Position numbers and translations under genes: made by a program. From positions 31,022,125 to 31,086,124 of the forward strand of contig NC_084599.1 of assembly GCF_033807715.1 (NCBI RefSeq): a stretch of DNA of 64,000 nucleotides, in the 5' to 3' direction. The notes under the pieces are model-generated. The model searched no databases, had not been told where the DNA came from, and saw only the letters and a list, made by a program, of their open reading frames with translations. The number at the start of each line of letters is the position of its first letter. The first letter of the stretch is position 1. This DNA is from Cololabis saira. Its lineage: Eukaryota; Chordata; Actinopteri; Beloniformes; Belonidae. Below are positions 1-13,850 of the stretch, in pieces.

Positions 1-448
1 AGAACACATGTGATGTATAAAGGGACAATTTTTAGAATCCAAAAGAAGAACCGAGGCATCGCTTTAAATCATAATAATGTAGTATCTATACTTTATGATT
101 ACTAAAAACAAAGCTTTTGTTACTATAAAAGAGAAATATTTATCACTTTAAAAACTGTGTTAAGTTTTTGGAATAATTGGAATAAACCATGTTGAAGATA
201 ATATTGGGACATTGATCTGTAAAATAAACTTTTGCATTTTTATTTCTCTTCTGGACATTTAAAGTGCATTGATTTGTAAAATGGTCCTCATCCAAATAAA
301 AATGGATCTTACACCCAGTATACTTTCATTTCTAATGCGACTCCCTTAAAACTCATAACTTCAAAGATTAGATCCATTTATGTTAAAAGAACATTCTGCC
401 TTCTAATGCATGGTTTATGACACGCTTTCTACTCAGAAATCTATTCTT

Positions 449-463
449 ATATATATATATATA

Positions 464-539
<76 letters not shown>
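449..539. repeat. (TA)n(CA)n compound microsatellite
   Basis: A short TA run passes directly into about 38 uninterrupted CA units. Intronic and non-coding; likely polymorphic in length. Confidence 0.95.
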
Positions 540-540
<1 letters not shown>

Positions 541-3500
541 TCAAAGGATTTACTGTATTGCCTGTCACTGTAGCTGAAATGCCTTCATTTGTTGAATCAA
601 TGAATTGTCAAATTCTACACTTTTTCCTTTTTTTCCCCATTTTCTTGGGCTTGACTGGGTCTTTAACCCTGAGCCTAAACAATTAACAATTTGGTCTTTC
701 ACTTCCACAAGTTCACCCTGACTTTGACCATGATCTGGACTCTGTTGTCCACTGAACCCAAATCAAATTATGGTGCCTCGAGAATATTAACAGTATGTAA
801 TAAAAAAAAAAGACACTGCAACATAAGTATTCTTGTTCCAGTTTTTCTGAGTTAAAAGGACAATATATGGATGCTTTGAACACCTGAAAATATAGATACG
901 TTAAAAAATGCTCAGCTGAAACACAAAATACACAAAAAAAGATTATAGTTCTCAATATGTGCCTTAAAATACAACAAAAACTACCCAGATTTGCTTTTTC
1001 GGCTGCTGATTTCAGAATGAGCCTTTGCATCATTGTGTCCCATGGGACATGAATGACGAGTAGAATTTCACATTTTTTCCCCATCATAGACAGACATGTA
1101 AATAAGACACTGAACAAGAACCCCTTGCAATAAATTGGCCTTTCAGAGTGTACACCTCATCCTACCAATGACAGCTGGGATTGTCTGCAGCCCCCTCACA
1201 GCTGAACAGAATGAAGAAAGTATAAAAAATGGATGGACTTACAAACACACCTTCAAAATACATCAAAAATAATAACTTAGAAAAATAAATAAATAAAATG
1301 ATAAGCCTTGACTGTGGTCCAGTTGTAGTTGCCAAAAAACAAAATGAAAGCTTTAAGGACTTTCAAATTAAACGGAACTCTAATTTAGTAAGAATAATGA
1401 AGTGCCACGAATCTGTTTGTCTATTCCCGATTGTACACAGCTAATTAAAGTTCTGCAACAATGGCATTAGAAACACATGCAGACACACAAGGAAAGTGAC
1501 TGGGGAACATGCAGCCTCTGTTTTATTAAAGCAAGCCCAATAAAAGCATGCATGGAATATTAACCTTATTTCCTTGAATGAAACTGCGTGATTCTTGGGG
1601 TTTAGGCTAGTGTAGGTTTAGATCCAAACATTCTAGCTATTTTGAACCAAGCTGTGTGCATTCACTCATTTGAGACAAATAATATTCTATTTAAATGTCG
1701 TAGAAAAAAATAAAGATAAATTGGGTGCATTTGAAACAATGGTCCCACTGCTCGGATGCTATATAAAATATGAACGTAAATAGAAGAAAATGCAGATTAG
1801 TTAAATTAAAACTCTTAAATTGAAGTGAAAGATTTCAAAGAAAAAGCATGCATATTGAAAATGACACTTCTTTGAAAATATAACCCATTTTGATGCCACC
1901 AACCGATTTCAAACAAGTTGGGATGAGTAAAGAAAAGACTTGTATATTTATACGTCTATTTTTGATTTTCCGTTGTTTATTTTGCTTTTTGCCATCTGTC
2001 TTTCTCTCTCTTGCTCTCTCACACACACAAACACACACACACAAGTAACTTGAGTGTGTGATTTAGCAACTTTTTACTTTCAGAGATTTATTCAAAGGAA
2101 GTACTGAGGCAAAAATGCAACAACATTTTGAAGATTCATTAATTACCATCTGTGCAAAACAGGCCCTTATGACACTCAACTCTGCTGCAGGCAAATAGAA
2201 GGAAGAGAAAATATTGGTATTTCAGAGTAATCATCTTAATAAGAATGTGTTCTTAGTTCATGAGCAGCTAATTTGACCAAGAAGATGCGGTGGGTTATGA
2301 TTCGATTTCACTTTGCTGTGTTAAAGGCTGAGTGAACAGGAATCTGCAAGAACAGTAGCATTCTAAGCAATGTGCATCCACTTCAGTCCTTTCATCTCCA
2401 ACATACACAGAAAATACAGTGACAGAAGGCAAAAAAATCTGGTTTATCTGCAGTCATTAGAGTGAACCCCTCCCAAACACATTACCCTCTCTGAGCAGTT
2501 ATGAAAGTGCCACTCTGCAGTTAACTAAGCTGACTTTACTGCTGCCTATGCTAATCAATTATCTGTTAAAATGCATTTTATAATGAAATGCTCAGCACTG
2601 CCACCGAGACCTGAAAACAATTCTCAACCTCCAAAGCATTATTTAATTTTCCTCTACATCCTCTAGCCACAAATTTCTCTGCCTCCGCTTTACAGAGGCA
2701 ATACGAAGTGATTAAAGGCACATCAGTCTTCCAGGCGAACCCTTTCAAAGAATAAGGCATCCACATGCCAAACATGGTGCTAATATCTGCTCTCCATCCT
2801 CTGAGGTCAACGTGACATTATTTTTGCGATTTCCTTTTCTTACTGAATGCAATATATCATACCTCTCATCCAGCAATCTTACTACATGTTCCCAGCAATG
2901 TCTGTCAGTACCAGCATTCAGACATGTCATAAATGCTTTTCCAACCTCAGACAAGTTTAGTGTTGAATTCAAAGTGGCCCCGGCAACATCTCAGCTCAAA
3001 AAGCCTAATCCTGATCAAGTGGAAAATTATCTCTCAATTATACTTCTATGTAAGATTATTGAGTATATAGTCTTTTTAACTTTATTATGTATACCAGGTG
3101 TACTTAAAGTGGCCAGTGCCTGTTTACTCCCCTGGGTGTCTGTTTTTCATTGCCATATCATCAATTTTACTCTGATCCAAGAACTGCATCTAAGAAATGT
3201 TTGCACTTGTTCTGGGGATTCTCTGCCATTTTATATGCAAAGTGGGGCGATCCTGGAACGCTTGAATAGAAGGCAACTTTACTTCACTACTTCACCTCCT
3301 GGTTCATTTGCCTTCTTGTCAAATTTTTTAGGATTACCATAACATGTACGGCCTGGATGACTGACAATTCACTAGTCAGCTGGTTCACTGAGTAAGTTAA
3401 TAAAGTCCATTTTAGTGCTCACCTGTCTGGCTCTTTTGCACCTCCCCCCATCTTTCCCTTTTCCCTCTATCATCACACACACATATACACACACCAACCG

Positions 3501-3764
3501 CCTGGACTGAACTGCCTTTACTCTATTATTGCACCGCCATACAGTATTGTGTTATAATTATCATGCTATTACCAGTATTTGCTTTCCTTCATCATCATTC
3601 ACTTGCCCTACTTTGCATGAAAATCTGAATTTTTCTGGTACATTTTGTAAATTACTGCTGTGTAGTCTGTGTAATCTTTTTTTAGCAATCAATCTGCACC
3701 ACTGAACATTTTGTCAAATATACCATATAGTCATAGTGTACTGTAAATACCTGTAGCAATAGAA

Positions 3765-3931
<167 letters not shown>

Positions 3932-4171
3932 ATGTGAATACAAGTCAGAGACGGGAAAGCTAAGACACTTCAAGGACAAGGTAAACAACACTGATTAGTA
4001 AGATGGTGTGCAGTTAACCGTGTGAGAAACACTGAATATAGCATCTTAGGCTGTCCATAGGTTAGTCATATAAAACCATATGGTGATACAATATATGAAA
4101 TCATTAAAAGAATCACAAAATACGGAAAAAATTTCATATTTTGTAAGTCCATCCACCCATTTGTTTGTTTG

Positions 4172-4253
4172 TCCGTCCATCCATCCATCCATCCATCCAT
4201 CCATCCATCCATCCATCCATCCATCCATCCATCCATCCATCCATCCATCCATC
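4172..4253. repeat. (CCAT)n tetranucleotide microsatellite
   Basis: About 19 tandem CCAT units. It begins 100 bp downstream (in the gene's sense) of the EGF exon donor. Reading frames across it give only DGWM or HPSI-type periodic peptides and are not genes. Confidence 0.95.
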
Positions 4254-4294
4254 ATCACTACAACTTACGCATCTTAATACTGTAAGTGTCATTA

Positions 4295-4501
<207 letters not shown>

Positions 4502-4779
4502 TCATCAAAAGCACTCTCAAGGTTTCTCAAGGACATTGATCAGAAATAAATACATCTTCACCAGAACATTCATGATTGCTGAGGGCCTGCCGAGTGGCAG
4601 AGGCCTGAATAAAAGCAATATGCAGTTCAATGACAAGTGGAACACAGGGGCATGTTCTATAAAAATATTTTCAAGACCCAAACCTTGACATTGGTTTATT
4701 CTTTGTTACTACCAAAGCCTGACACAGCTTGCAACCACAACAGTAATGGGTACCCATTTCAGCTAATGAATTGCACCTT

Positions 4780-4965
4780 GTGTGGCAGTGCTATTAGAAG
4801 TAATTAGGTGTTGGGAGACTGCAGCATCTGAAAGTCAGTTGGCAAATAGTAATTTTGTGTATAATTAGACATTGCCAATTGCAATTAATTAACACTAATA
4901 AGACACTTTGGATTTAGACTCCATAATCCTCAATGGCCTGCACTGCTGGAGTTATTGCCCGAGTA
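4780..4965. promoter_or_regulatory. Candidate conserved intronic element with homeodomain-type sites
   Basis: This stretch has no repeat signature. It carries several TAATTA-like cores (near 4801, 4861 and 4885-4896) within about 100 bp, a texture common in vertebrate developmental enhancers. It lies 0.3-0.5 kb upstream, in the gene's sense, of the EGF exon. Conservation cannot be judged from one sequence, so this is inference only. Confidence 0.2.
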
Positions 4966-6662
4966 TTTTTCTGTTGTATGACATGTGCATTGATCCATAA
5001 CTATGACATTTTTGTTCATATTCAAATGAATTTTAAAATAATTTTAATTTAAAATATGTGAGATAAAAAAAAATATAATTCATAACAAATCCTTATGTAT
5101 GTATTTTATTTTTATTTATTTATTTGTTCACAGCATTTCATAAATGCATTTTCTGTAAACGGCTTGGGTCACTTGTGTGACGGAAATTTGTCATTTCAAT
5201 TTATTTACTCAAATCTTCTTTCATTTATGAGTCCATTGTGAGTAAATTCAGGTTCTGTTACTAGTATTGTGTGTCACATTTGGGTTCTAATGAGAACCAT
5301 CTACTATTTTGTTCTAAGGCAGGGGTCTTCAACCGGGGGTCCGCGACCCCTAGGGGGGGCGCAGAGGTACTGCAGGGGGTCCTCCAACTTAAAAAGAAAT
5401 AAAGGCAATTTTAACCAATATACCAAATATATATATGTATGTATGATTGAGAAAACTCCATTAACAGGCAATAATAATCTACTTTTGACAATAACTATTT
5501 AGTCTACAACTCTACATAAATGATTCCCATGACGTGAGTCACGTGACTAATGTCAACTTTAGAGCGAAAAACAAGCTAGCTAGCTGTTTAAGAAAAGAAA
5601 ATTTGTTGCGAAATTGACTTGGCTATTTCATATTTAACGCTAGTTAGACCTGATGGATAAATTTGTGACAATAACGAAGCCTAAAGCTCGAGATTGTAAT
5701 TTTACAGCTCGGCCTAACGTTACTCCTTCCACGTCTGACGAGGCCAAAGATGCTTGGGGTGCGGTTGGCTCCCTGGCACCTGCTCCAGGAGCAGAGGATA
5801 ACGTTAATGTTAAACGCAAAAGAGATAAGACTCGTAAATATTCAGAAATGTACCTGAAGTTTGGATTCACTTTTAAAGAAACTGAAGGAGTGGAATTGCT
5901 GGTGTGTGTTGTTTGTGCAGCGACGCTTTCAAACGAGGGCATGAAGCCATCAAAGCTGCAACGACATTTGGAGAAGAATCATGGCCACTTGCAAGATAAA
6001 CCACTGGACTACTTTCAAAACCGTCTGCAATCTCTCCAAGGCCAACAGACAATGATGAGAAAGTTAGCGAAAGTTAGTGAGCTTGCTTTGAAAGCATCAT
6101 ATGAAGTTGCTCTTCGCGTTGCTCAGTGTAAAAAAACATACACAATCGCTGAGCAAATATTGCCTGCAGCCACTGATATGTGCACGACCATGCTTGGGAA
6201 TGATGAATGTGCAAATAAATTGAAGACGGTCCCCTTGTCAGACACAACAATTGCTCGGCAAATTGCTGATATGGCATCGGATGTGAGGGTGCAGTTAAAA
6301 ACTGCAAACAGTGGTGGGATTTGCACTCCAGTGGGATGAGTCAGTGGACATGTCCAAAGACGCACAGCTCTTGGCTTTTCTGCGCTTTGTGGACAAAAAG
6401 GAAATGTGCGAGGAGTTCTTCAAAGTGATTGATGACTTTTTTCACAAGAACGAAATAAGCTGGGAAAAATGTGTCGCGGTGTGTACAGACGGCACGCGCG
6501 CCATGACTGGTCAGAAAAGTGGTCTAATGATGCTTGTCAAAAAAGTCGCCACCAAAGTTATATGGACTCATTGCATGCTACACAGAGAATCCCTCGCCAC
6601 CAAATAAATAAGTGCTGACTTTGCCAACATTATGGACGCTGTTGTAAAAGCTGTCAATGGTA

Positions 6663-7149
6663 TTAAAGGGGACCTATTATGAAAAACACGTTTTTTCTTG
6701 CTTTAACATATATAAAGTGGTCTCCCCTCAGCCTGCCAACTCAGGGAAGGAGGAAAGCAACCAAATTCCTCCGTGTCTGTACAGCCGCCCGGATGAGCCA
6801 TCCAGTCTGATGTGGCTTCTACAAGCCATTCAGATTCTGCGCCCGTCGTTACGTAACGAAGGGCGAGATTTACATAAGTTGGCCTCCGATGCGTGAAATC
6901 ATGCCCACAACTAACTCTGGCCGGAACAACAACAACTCCGCCGGCTGGAGCTTCCGCCATTTTCTACGCGTCAATCAGGCAGCCAATAAGCACAGTGCCT
7001 CATTATCATAGCCTCCCTCTGGGAAGATAAAGACATGGCTCAGAGAATGAATTTCTAATTTATTTAGGAAAAACAATCAAAAGCTTGTTTTTAAGACATT
7101 CAAGGCCTGTTTAAAATACGTATTAGATGCTATAATAGGTCCCCTTTAA
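6663..7149. mobile_element. TTAA-specific MITE inside the hAT transposase
   Basis: TTAA at 6663-6666 and 7146-7149 flank inverted termini aggggacctattat and ataataggtcccct. The hAT protein frame breaks off on one side (VVKAVN) and resumes on the other ([14 protein letters not shown]), which shows that this is an insertion. TTAA duplications fit the piggyBac or Kolobok superfamilies; the AGGGG start rather favours Kolobok. About 480 bp long, with no coding capacity seen. Confidence 0.85.
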
Positions 7150-7828
7150 GAAGAGTGCCTTAACTCGCCTCTTTGCGTCTCTGTGTGCCGCTACAGGAGA
7201 GGAACACAACACGCTCCTTTACCATTCTGAAGTCAGGTGGCTTTCCCGTGGATCAGTATTGGCACGCGTCTTTGAATTACGCACAGCTATCCACGACTTT
7301 CTAGTGAGCCAAAAGCGCACGGAGCTGGCTGCGCCTTTCGATGATAATGTGTGGGTGACTAAACTAGTCTATCTAGCGGACATTTTCTCAGAGTTGAACC
7401 GCCTGAACAGTTCTACGCAGGGACGCAACACACACGCCATCCAACTCTATGACAAAATGGAAGGCTTTCTGAAGAAAACAAAAGATGGAGAGAGCGCGTC
7501 AGGGGAGACAACATCTCCATGTTTCCATCAGTGGAAGAGCTCGCTTTCCAACAACATTTTTTGTGCTATCGCCTGACGTGAATTGTGCAATTATTGATCA
7601 CTTGGAAGCACTGGAAAGCCAATTTGAAAAGTACTTTTCTGAGGCTGAGTCCTGGAGAAAGGACAAGACGTGGATACAGTTTCCATTCAAAGAGAATGCA
7701 TGTGACGGCTCAAACCTGACACCCGTCGAGGAAGATCAGCTGATTGACTTATCTACAGACGGTGTACACAAGAATGTGTATGAGTCCAAGCCCCTCCCCC
7801 AGTTCTGGATCCATTGCCAACCATACAG

Positions 7829-8745
7829 ATTTTTTTTTTTTTTAATTTATTTGCACATTTTTGAAAGAAGAAAAGAAAAAAATACAATGAAGTGAGTTTA
7901 GAGAAAATTAAAAAGAAATAAAAAAAACATCATAGAAGAAAATATGCCCTCTCAGGGCTTATCGAGTGACCTTCCCTCTATAATACACTTTAGACAGTAA
8001 AACAAAAAATACTTTAGGAAAAAAAAACAAGATAATTAAATAATAGTTAAAATACACATCTTAAAAAATATGATAAAAGGAGCAGACTGTAGCATAAACC
8101 CAAACAAAGAGCATCTAGATATATAGTATATACAGTGTACTTGTATGTATGTACAAACACACAAGCTACACGCAGACGTTGAGTGGTACTGGGTCAGCAG
8201 TTGTTTACATCTAAGATTTGAGAAGTTATTCCACAGGGCGACCCCTCTGTATTTAATATTATATTGCCCTCTAATGGTGCGACATCGGGGTGGATGGAGA
8301 TGAGATGCTGATCTAGTTGGATAACTGTGAATATTGGATTTTATACAAAAGTGTTGTTGGAAGTGGAGTGGTAGTGATTGGCTTAAATACAGGATTTTGT
8401 AAATAAAAATAGAGATTTGCATTTTATTGATATCAAAAATATTTATAATCTTGAGTTTAGAAAAAAGGGGAAAAGATGGGGCCTGGGAATCTGACCTTGT
8501 GACTGTTCTAACAAGTCTTTTTTTGAAGTAAATAAAGTTTGTGGAGATATGTGAAACAGGTGCTGGCCCAGACAACATTACAATACAAGAGATATGGATA
8601 AACAAGACGGTAATACATATATAGAGTCGATATGATCTTTCCAACATTTTTTGTCGACAATTACACCCAAAAATCGAGCTGAAGATACCTTATTAATTTT
8701 ATTCCTTTCTATAAAAAGGTTGGCTTGTCATCATATTTTTCCTTC
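7829..8745 (-). mobile_element. 5'-truncated non-LTR retrotransposon (CR1/L2/Rex1-type reverse transcriptase tail)
   Basis: It begins on the plus strand with a poly-T run, so it is a minus-strand LINE with its poly-A tail at the left. A minus-strand frame (about 8160-8420) contains FIYKILYLSQ, YPTRSASHLH and YRGVALWNNF, which match the region after the reverse transcriptase domain in CR1/L2/Rex1-group LINEs. It interrupts the hAT transposase between its core and its dimerisation domain. The right boundary is placed where hAT-like coding resumes (EYKMKLLPPAISKAM). The target duplication is not clear, so the ends may be off by 10-20 bp. Confidence 0.7.
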
Positions 8746-9630
8746 CAGAGTATAAAATGAAATTACTGCCCCCAGCTATCAGCAAAGGCCATGCTCAGCC
8801 TCTTGCCCTTCGCAACTACCTACCTTTGTGAAAGTGGATTCTCTTCCCTCACCTACCTGAAGAGCAAATACAGCCTGAGGATGCTCTGCCTGACAACCTC
8901 CATCTCCCCCAGAATAGACAACTGTGTACCACCCACCAGGGCCAGTCATCTCACTAAGGTAGGCATACCTGGCATCCTGAAGTTAAACGTTTCATTGTTG
9001 GAAAATAACAATAATGGAAAATATTGCCTGATTACCAACTAAAAGTACTACTAATAATGATATACATGAAAGTTTTATCAACCATAAACACATGTAGGCT
9101 AAGCAGAATAAAACACATTCAAAAGTTATTATAAGCCAGGCTTAAATTGTGACACATTTAAAAAAAAGGGAAAAAATAAGAATTAAAGCTGCAAGCAGCG
9201 ATGAACGGGCCCTCGCACGTGCAATTTTCACCAATAAAAGTCAAGGACTCAAAACTAAGTCCGATGACACCACCCACGGCTCTTTATGTCAAACCATTCA
9301 AAAGTTATGGTAGAAAATAGGAACTATCACATATCGACCAATGAGAAGAAGGGGCGGGGCTAATTTGCACCAATTAAGGTGAAGGAGTCAAAACCGTGTC
9401 TGATGACACCACCCACGACTCTTTATATCAAACCATTCAAAAGTTATGGCAGAAAATAGGAACTATCAAATATGGACCAATCAGATGAAGGGGGGGGGGC
9501 GCGCTTTTTGGCGTCTTTCGTCGCCACGGTAATGCTTTTTTTTTTTTTTTGATCAAATTTTTATTTTATTTTCACTCAAACAGAAAACCAACAATCAATG
9601 ATGTACAGGCACTGAATATGTTACATCAAT

Positions 9631-9655
9631 CCCCCCACCCCCACCCTACCCACCC
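9631..9655 (-). other. G-quadruplex motif in the L1 element A 3' UTR
   Basis: On the element's sense strand this is a run of GGG-rich blocks (GGGTGGGTAGGGTGGGGG and onward) that meets the usual four-tract G-quadruplex rule. Mammalian L1s also carry a G-rich polypurine tract in the 3' UTR; the position is similar here, about 220 nt after the ORF2 stop. Confidence 0.75.
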
Positions 9656-9871
9656 GGACACACACAAAATGAAATAAACTATTACAGACCAGGACAATTA
9701 TCTGACGTCTGTATATGAAGTCAAAATAAAATCGAGACAGGGCGGCTAAAGCAAGCAACAAAAAAAAAAAAAAAAAAGAGAGAGTCGCGGATTTGTGAAA
9801 CAGTGAATATAGAACCTCACGGTGCTAAGCAAGTTAAGTCAAATACACAACAAAAAAAAAAGACACGAGGA

Positions 9872-12800
9872 TCAAAGCAAGCGCTTCAGTGCTTCAGCTG
9901 TGGTGAGCCACATATTCACATTCGCCTCTTTGGCCCCATTTATACGGGCTGTCGATAACTCCATGTAAGTAACATCAAGAAAAGTCAAGATCCATTGTTT
10001 GATGGACAAAGTATGAGGGGGCTTCCAACGTACTGCTATCATTTTCTTAGCAGCTGTTAGACCTGCTAATATGACCCGTTTCTGACGTTCAGGGACTGGA
10101 AGTGCGTAAAGATCATTCAGTAATAACACTGGTATGGTCACAGGTAATGTCTCTGATATGAGTGTCGTCAGCTCAGCGGCCACGCCCTGCCAAAACCGAG
10201 CGACGGGGGGGCACTCCCACACCATGTGGAGAAAAGTGCCAGGAGTTTTTAATGTACACAGGGTGCATGAGGGATCACTGATAACTTTCATAAAATGTAG
10301 CCTACGAGGGGTCAGGTAGGTCCTATGCACAAAATTATGATGGATCTGTTGATGGTCAGGATTTCGAGAGGCAAGTTTGATATTGGCCCACACCTCGTCC
10401 CAGTCAAAATCCTGAACCAGTCCGGGGACATCACCCCTCCACAACCTGTCTACTGGAAGCGTTTTGTAGGAGGCCTCGAGCATGTACAAATACAAAGTGG
10501 ATACCATTCCCCTCGAGGGTCTATTAGTAATGATCAACTCGTGAAGTGGATGTGTAGGTAGCGGGTGCTGCCAAGGTACACCGTGTGCTTTAAGAGAAGC
10601 TCTCAGCTGCAAATAAAAAAAAAAGGAAGTGCCTGGTAAATTGAAGTTATTCTTAATGTCCTGAAAAGAGCGTAAACCATCTAAGCTGAATATATCACCC
10701 AAAAACTGTACACCTCCCCTTTCCCACTGAGAATAGGTGATAGGTCTCCCCCCGATCAGCAAGTCCTTATTATTGAAAATTGGTGATTGTAGGTGCCATC
10801 TACAAGATATATTACAAATCCTTTCTACAGAGCGCCAAACCCGAATCAGATGGGACACAATGGGGCCGCAGCGCAGCTGACACTGCCTCACAGAGATATT
10901 CGCAAATAAAACATCTGCCAAAGACCAAGGGTGCACCATTCTTTCTTCCATCGTGCGCCAGGAAACCGACGTCTGAGAGTCAAACCATGTGACCAGGGGT
11001 CTGAGAGAGAAAGACCAATGATAAAATTTGAAGTTGGGAACTGCTAAACCTCCATCTAATCTCTTGCGCTGGACAGTGGCAGATCTGAGGCGGGGTCTCT
11101 TGCCATTCCAGATAAATCTTGAAACAGCCGCCTGCAGTTTACCCCAGTATCCAGTAGGGGGAGGGAGGGGGACCATAGAGCTAACAAAGTTTATTCTGGG
11201 CAATACATTCATTTTGACAATAGAAATGCGAGCCTGAAGGGAGTTGGGCAGGCTGGACCATCTCTCCAAATCACTCAAGACCTTATTCAGTACCTCAGTA
11301 TAATTGTGCTTCACAATAAGGTGTAAAGAGGGAAATATCTCAATGCCCAAATATTTGAAATGTGGAACCGAGGGAATATTAGGAGGTAAAACAGAGTCCC
11401 TAGTCACTTTGTTCAATGGCAGCAGAGCCGACTTTGACCAATTAATTTTGAACCCTGATAGCGAGCCAAATTCATCCAACATTGATAAGAGGTGGGGGGC
11501 AGACTGTAACGGGTCGCCAAGAAAGATTAAAATATCGTCAGCGTAAAGCGCCAGGTGGTGGAGTGTGTTATGAACAGTTATGGGCTTAATAACCAGTGAT
11601 AATCGGATCATCTGCGCTAGGGGTTCAAGAGACAGAGCAAACAGCGTCGGGCTCAAAGGACAGCCCTGACGAGATGATCTAGTTACTGGGAACAGAGTGG
11701 AGCAAATGTTACCTGTAAGAACCATTGCAGAGGGGTTTGAGTATAATAGCTGTACCATTTTCACAAAATCGTCTCCAAAACCCATCACCCCCAACACCGA
11801 CCACAAAAAGGACCACTCAAGGCGATCGAACGCCTTCATCGCGTCAAGGGATAAAACAGCTGCCGGATGTTTGATGTCTGTTGCGGCGTCGATTACGTGC
11901 AACAGTCGGCGGACATTGTCAGAGGCTAGACGCGATTTCATAAAGCCTGTCTGGTCACAGTGAACCAGTGACGAGATATGCGGTTGCAGACGTCGAGAGA
12001 GAGCCTTGGCATAAATTTTTACGTCGGCGTTCAACAGACTAAGGGGCCTGTAATTACCACATTCCGTCGGGTTTTTATCCTTTTTCAGTAGTAAGGTGAT
12101 TACAGCTGTATTCACATCCCTAGAAAAAGAGCCCTTCTCCATCGAAAAATGGATCATACTGAGAAGCAGCGGGCCAAGAAGGTCCCAGAAGGCCGCGTAA
12201 AATTCTGGCGGAATGCCATCGAGACCCGGTGATTTGCCCCTTTGCATACTGAGCACAGCCCTCTTAAGTTCTTCAAGAGAAAAGGGTTTTGCCAACTCAT
12301 TTGCCGCCTCCACCGCAAGACGAGGTAACTTTAATTGGGCCAAATAATCGTCACATTTATCTTTGTCGAAAAGTATGTCTGATTCATACAGGTCAGAGTA
12401 AAAACTGCGAAAAGAGTCATTAATCTGCATTGGGTCGGTGGTAATAGCTCCTGACTGTAATTTGATAGAGGAGATATCTGAAAACTGCTCATTTGACCTA
12501 ATCTTCATCGCCAAAAGGTGGCTGGGCCTTGACCCATGAAAATAATAACGCTGCCTAGTCCTGTGGATTAAGAATTCTGATCGGCGTCTGAGGATGGCAT
12601 TGATTTCTTTTTTGATCACCTCACGCTGCAAGACTATCTGTTCTGAGTAATTAGCAGACAATGCGGATTCTAGTTTTGCAAGTTTGTTTTCCAATTCATG
12701 TAATTTAGAAATTTGCATCTTGCGCTGGTTGGAGGAAAACCATGTGGCATTACCCCTGATAAAACCTTTAATTGAGTCCCAAAGTATTCTAGGATCGTCG

Positions 12801-13639
12801 ACTGAACCAACATTGAACTCCAAGAATTCCTTAAGTTTTTCTGTAAATTGTGCCCCAAACTCTTCTTGTCTTAACAGGGTCGTGTTAAGGCGCCATTTTG
12901 GTGCACGAGGGGAAGCGTTAATGAGCACCGATGAACAAAGCACACCTTTATGATCGGAGAGGGCCATGGGAAGCAGAGAAACACTGTGAATATTAGAGAA
13001 GAGTTTAGGGGACGCAAATATGTAGTCAATTCTTGAGCAAGATTTGTGTCGAGCAGAGAAAAAGGAGTAGTCTTTGATTGATGGATTAGTCGAACGCCAC
13101 AGATCTGTGAGCCCCAAGCTGCTAGCCCACGTCTGTAAAGCTGTGGACGCTAGTTTCTGATCCCTTGTCTCGGATTTACTTGACCTGTCATTGGCTGCAC
13201 TCCAAACAGCGTTAAAGTCTCCCCCCACCACTAACGAATAATCATTCAGTTCCAGCATACTATTTGTCAAGTTTTCGTAAAAGACCCTATCAAAACAGTT
13301 TGGCGCATACACCGATATGAAGGCAACTTTCCTGCTGCTAATTTCTGTCTTCACAATTGCCAGCCTGCCCTCCTTGTCAGAGCATGTGTCATGGATTTTA
13401 ACTTTAAAGTTACGTCTGGCAACAACTGCCACACCCTTGGTCTTCGTACCAGACGAGGAGGAAGCTATCACATGATAATGTTTATCTGCCAGGCGTCTGA
13501 CATCAGCAGCCAAGAGATGCGTCTCCTGTACCAATGCAACATCTATTCTCCTTCTGCGAAATAAACTCAAGGTGCTAATCCTCTTGTGAGGGCTATTCAG
13601 GCCGCCCGCGTTCCAGCTCAAAATATTAAGTTCAGGCAT
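9872..13639 (-). CDS. L1/Tx1 element A ORF2: AP endonuclease and reverse transcriptase
   Basis: The protein is 1255 residues and uninterrupted. The N-terminal apurinic-type endonuclease (about 1-235) shows [13 protein letters not shown] (38-41), GGDFNAVW (Asp141), SRIDYIF and SDHKG (228-230), so the catalytic Asp/His residues are present. The reverse transcriptase (about 455-760) shows [40 protein letters not shown] and the catalytic YADD at 699-702. Near the C-terminus a CxxC...H...C cluster ([20 protein letters not shown]) is the usual L1 CCHC knuckle. The start is chosen because [10 protein letters not shown] opens exactly at the endonuclease, as in other L1 ORF2 proteins. It performs target-primed reverse transcription of its own RNA. 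A length of about 1250-1280 residues is normal for this clade. Confidence 0.95.
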   Translation of the reverse strand: MPELNILSWNAGGLNSPHKRISTLSLFRRRRIDVALVQETHLLAADVRRLADKHYHVIASSSSGTKTKGVAVVARRNFKVKIHDTCSDKEGRLAIVKTEISSRKVAFISVYAPNCFDRVFYENLTNSMLELNDYSLVVGGDFNAVWSAANDRSSKSETRDQKLASTALQTWASSLGLTDLWRSTNPSIKDYSFFSARHKSCSRIDYIFASPKLFSNIHSVSLLPMALSDHKGVLCSSVLINASPRAPKWRLNTTLLRQEEFGAQFTEKLKEFLEFNVGSVDDPRILWDSIKGFIRGNATWFSSNQRKMQISKLHELENKLAKLESALSANYSEQIVLQREVIKKEINAILRRRSEFLIHRTRQRYYFHGSRPSHLLAMKIRSNEQFSDISSIKLQSGAITTDPMQINDSFRSFYSDLYESDILFDKDKCDDYLAQLKLPRLAVEAANELAKPFSLEELKRAVLSMQRGKSPGLDGIPPEFYAAFWDLLGPLLLSMIHFSMEKGSFSRDVNTAVITLLLKKDKNPTECGNYRPLSLLNADVKIYAKALSRRLQPHISSLVHCDQTGFMKSRLASDNVRRLLHVIDAATDIKHPAAVLSLDAMKAFDRLEWSFLWSVLGVMGFGDDFVKMVQLLYSNPSAMVLTGNICSTLFPVTRSSRQGCPLSPTLFALSLEPLAQMIRLSLVIKPITVHNTLHHLALYADDILIFLGDPLQSAPHLLSMLDEFGSLSGFKINWSKSALLPLNKVTRDSVLPPNIPSVPHFKYLGIEIFPSLHLIVKHNYTEVLNKVLSDLERWSSLPNSLQARISIVKMNVLPRINFVSSMVPLPPPTGYWGKLQAAVSRFIWNGKRPRLRSATVQRKRLDGGLAVPNFKFYHWSFSLRPLVTWFDSQTSVSWRTMEERMVHPWSLADVLFANISVRQCQLRCGPIVSHLIRVWRSVERICNISCRWHLQSPIFNNKDLLIGGRPITYSQWERGGVQFLGDIFSLDGLRSFQDIKNNFNLPGTSFFFYLQLRASLKAHGVPWQHPLPTHPLHELIITNRPSRGMVSTLYLYMLEASYKTLPVDRLWRGDVPGLVQDFDWDEVWANIKLASRNPDHQQIHHNFVHRTYLTPRRLHFMKVISDPSCTLCTLKTPGTFLHMVWECPPVARFWQGVAAELTTLISETLPVTIPVLLLNDLYALPVPERQKRVILAGLTAAKKMIAVRWKPPHTLSIKQWILTFLDVTYMELSTARINGAKEANVNMWLTTAEALKRLL

Positions 13640-13850
13640 AATTTAGAATGAAGCCTCTATAGCGGATGCGGACAGAGACATGAAAACAGCCCCTGCGACC
13701 CTCTGAAATGATGAACCCAAGCAGATGTGAGTATAACTTAAAACAGTCAAGCCTCTCTCCCACCACACAAACAGAATGTGAACACAAAATCCACGATGTG
13801 AGCCGCTCCACATCAAAACAAATAGTGAAAAAATAAAATAAACGTTTAAA

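Larger units (their letters stand above)
5653..8900 (+). pseudogene. hAT transposase pseudogene (BED finger, RNase H-like core, C-terminal dimerisation domain)
   Basis: The first open part (5653-6339) has a BED-type zinc finger at residues 85-110: CVVC followed by HLEKNH. The frame shifts near 6318 into a segment with FALQWDES and CTDGTRAMTG, typical of the hAT catalytic core. An in-frame stop follows at about 6605. A TTAA MITE then splits the gene. It resumes with [13 protein letters not shown] (about 7217-7258) and is cut again by a LINE at about 7829. The C-terminal dimerisation part, TTYLCESGFSSLTYLKSKY, follows at about 8815-8870. The family is that of vertebrate ZBED5/FAM200-like proteins. 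Frameshifts, stops and two insertions make it non-functional. The plus strand is antisense to the host gene. Confidence 0.9.

Noticed and set aside
383..686. Short frames over CA repeats (VCVCVC or THTHTH peptides) here and at 3682-3991
   Set aside because: Dinucleotide-repeat artefacts without any complex sequence.
2578..3342. Frames of 65-176 codons left of the EGF exon as the next CNTNAP exon
   Set aside because: They lack the cysteine, Trp and Gly pattern of the fibrinogen-like region and have no in-phase acceptor (phase 1 needed).
8791..9042. Small independent gene at the right of the hAT (TTYLCESGFSSL)
   Set aside because: It is the C-terminal dimerisation part of the broken hAT transposase, separated from the rest by a LINE.
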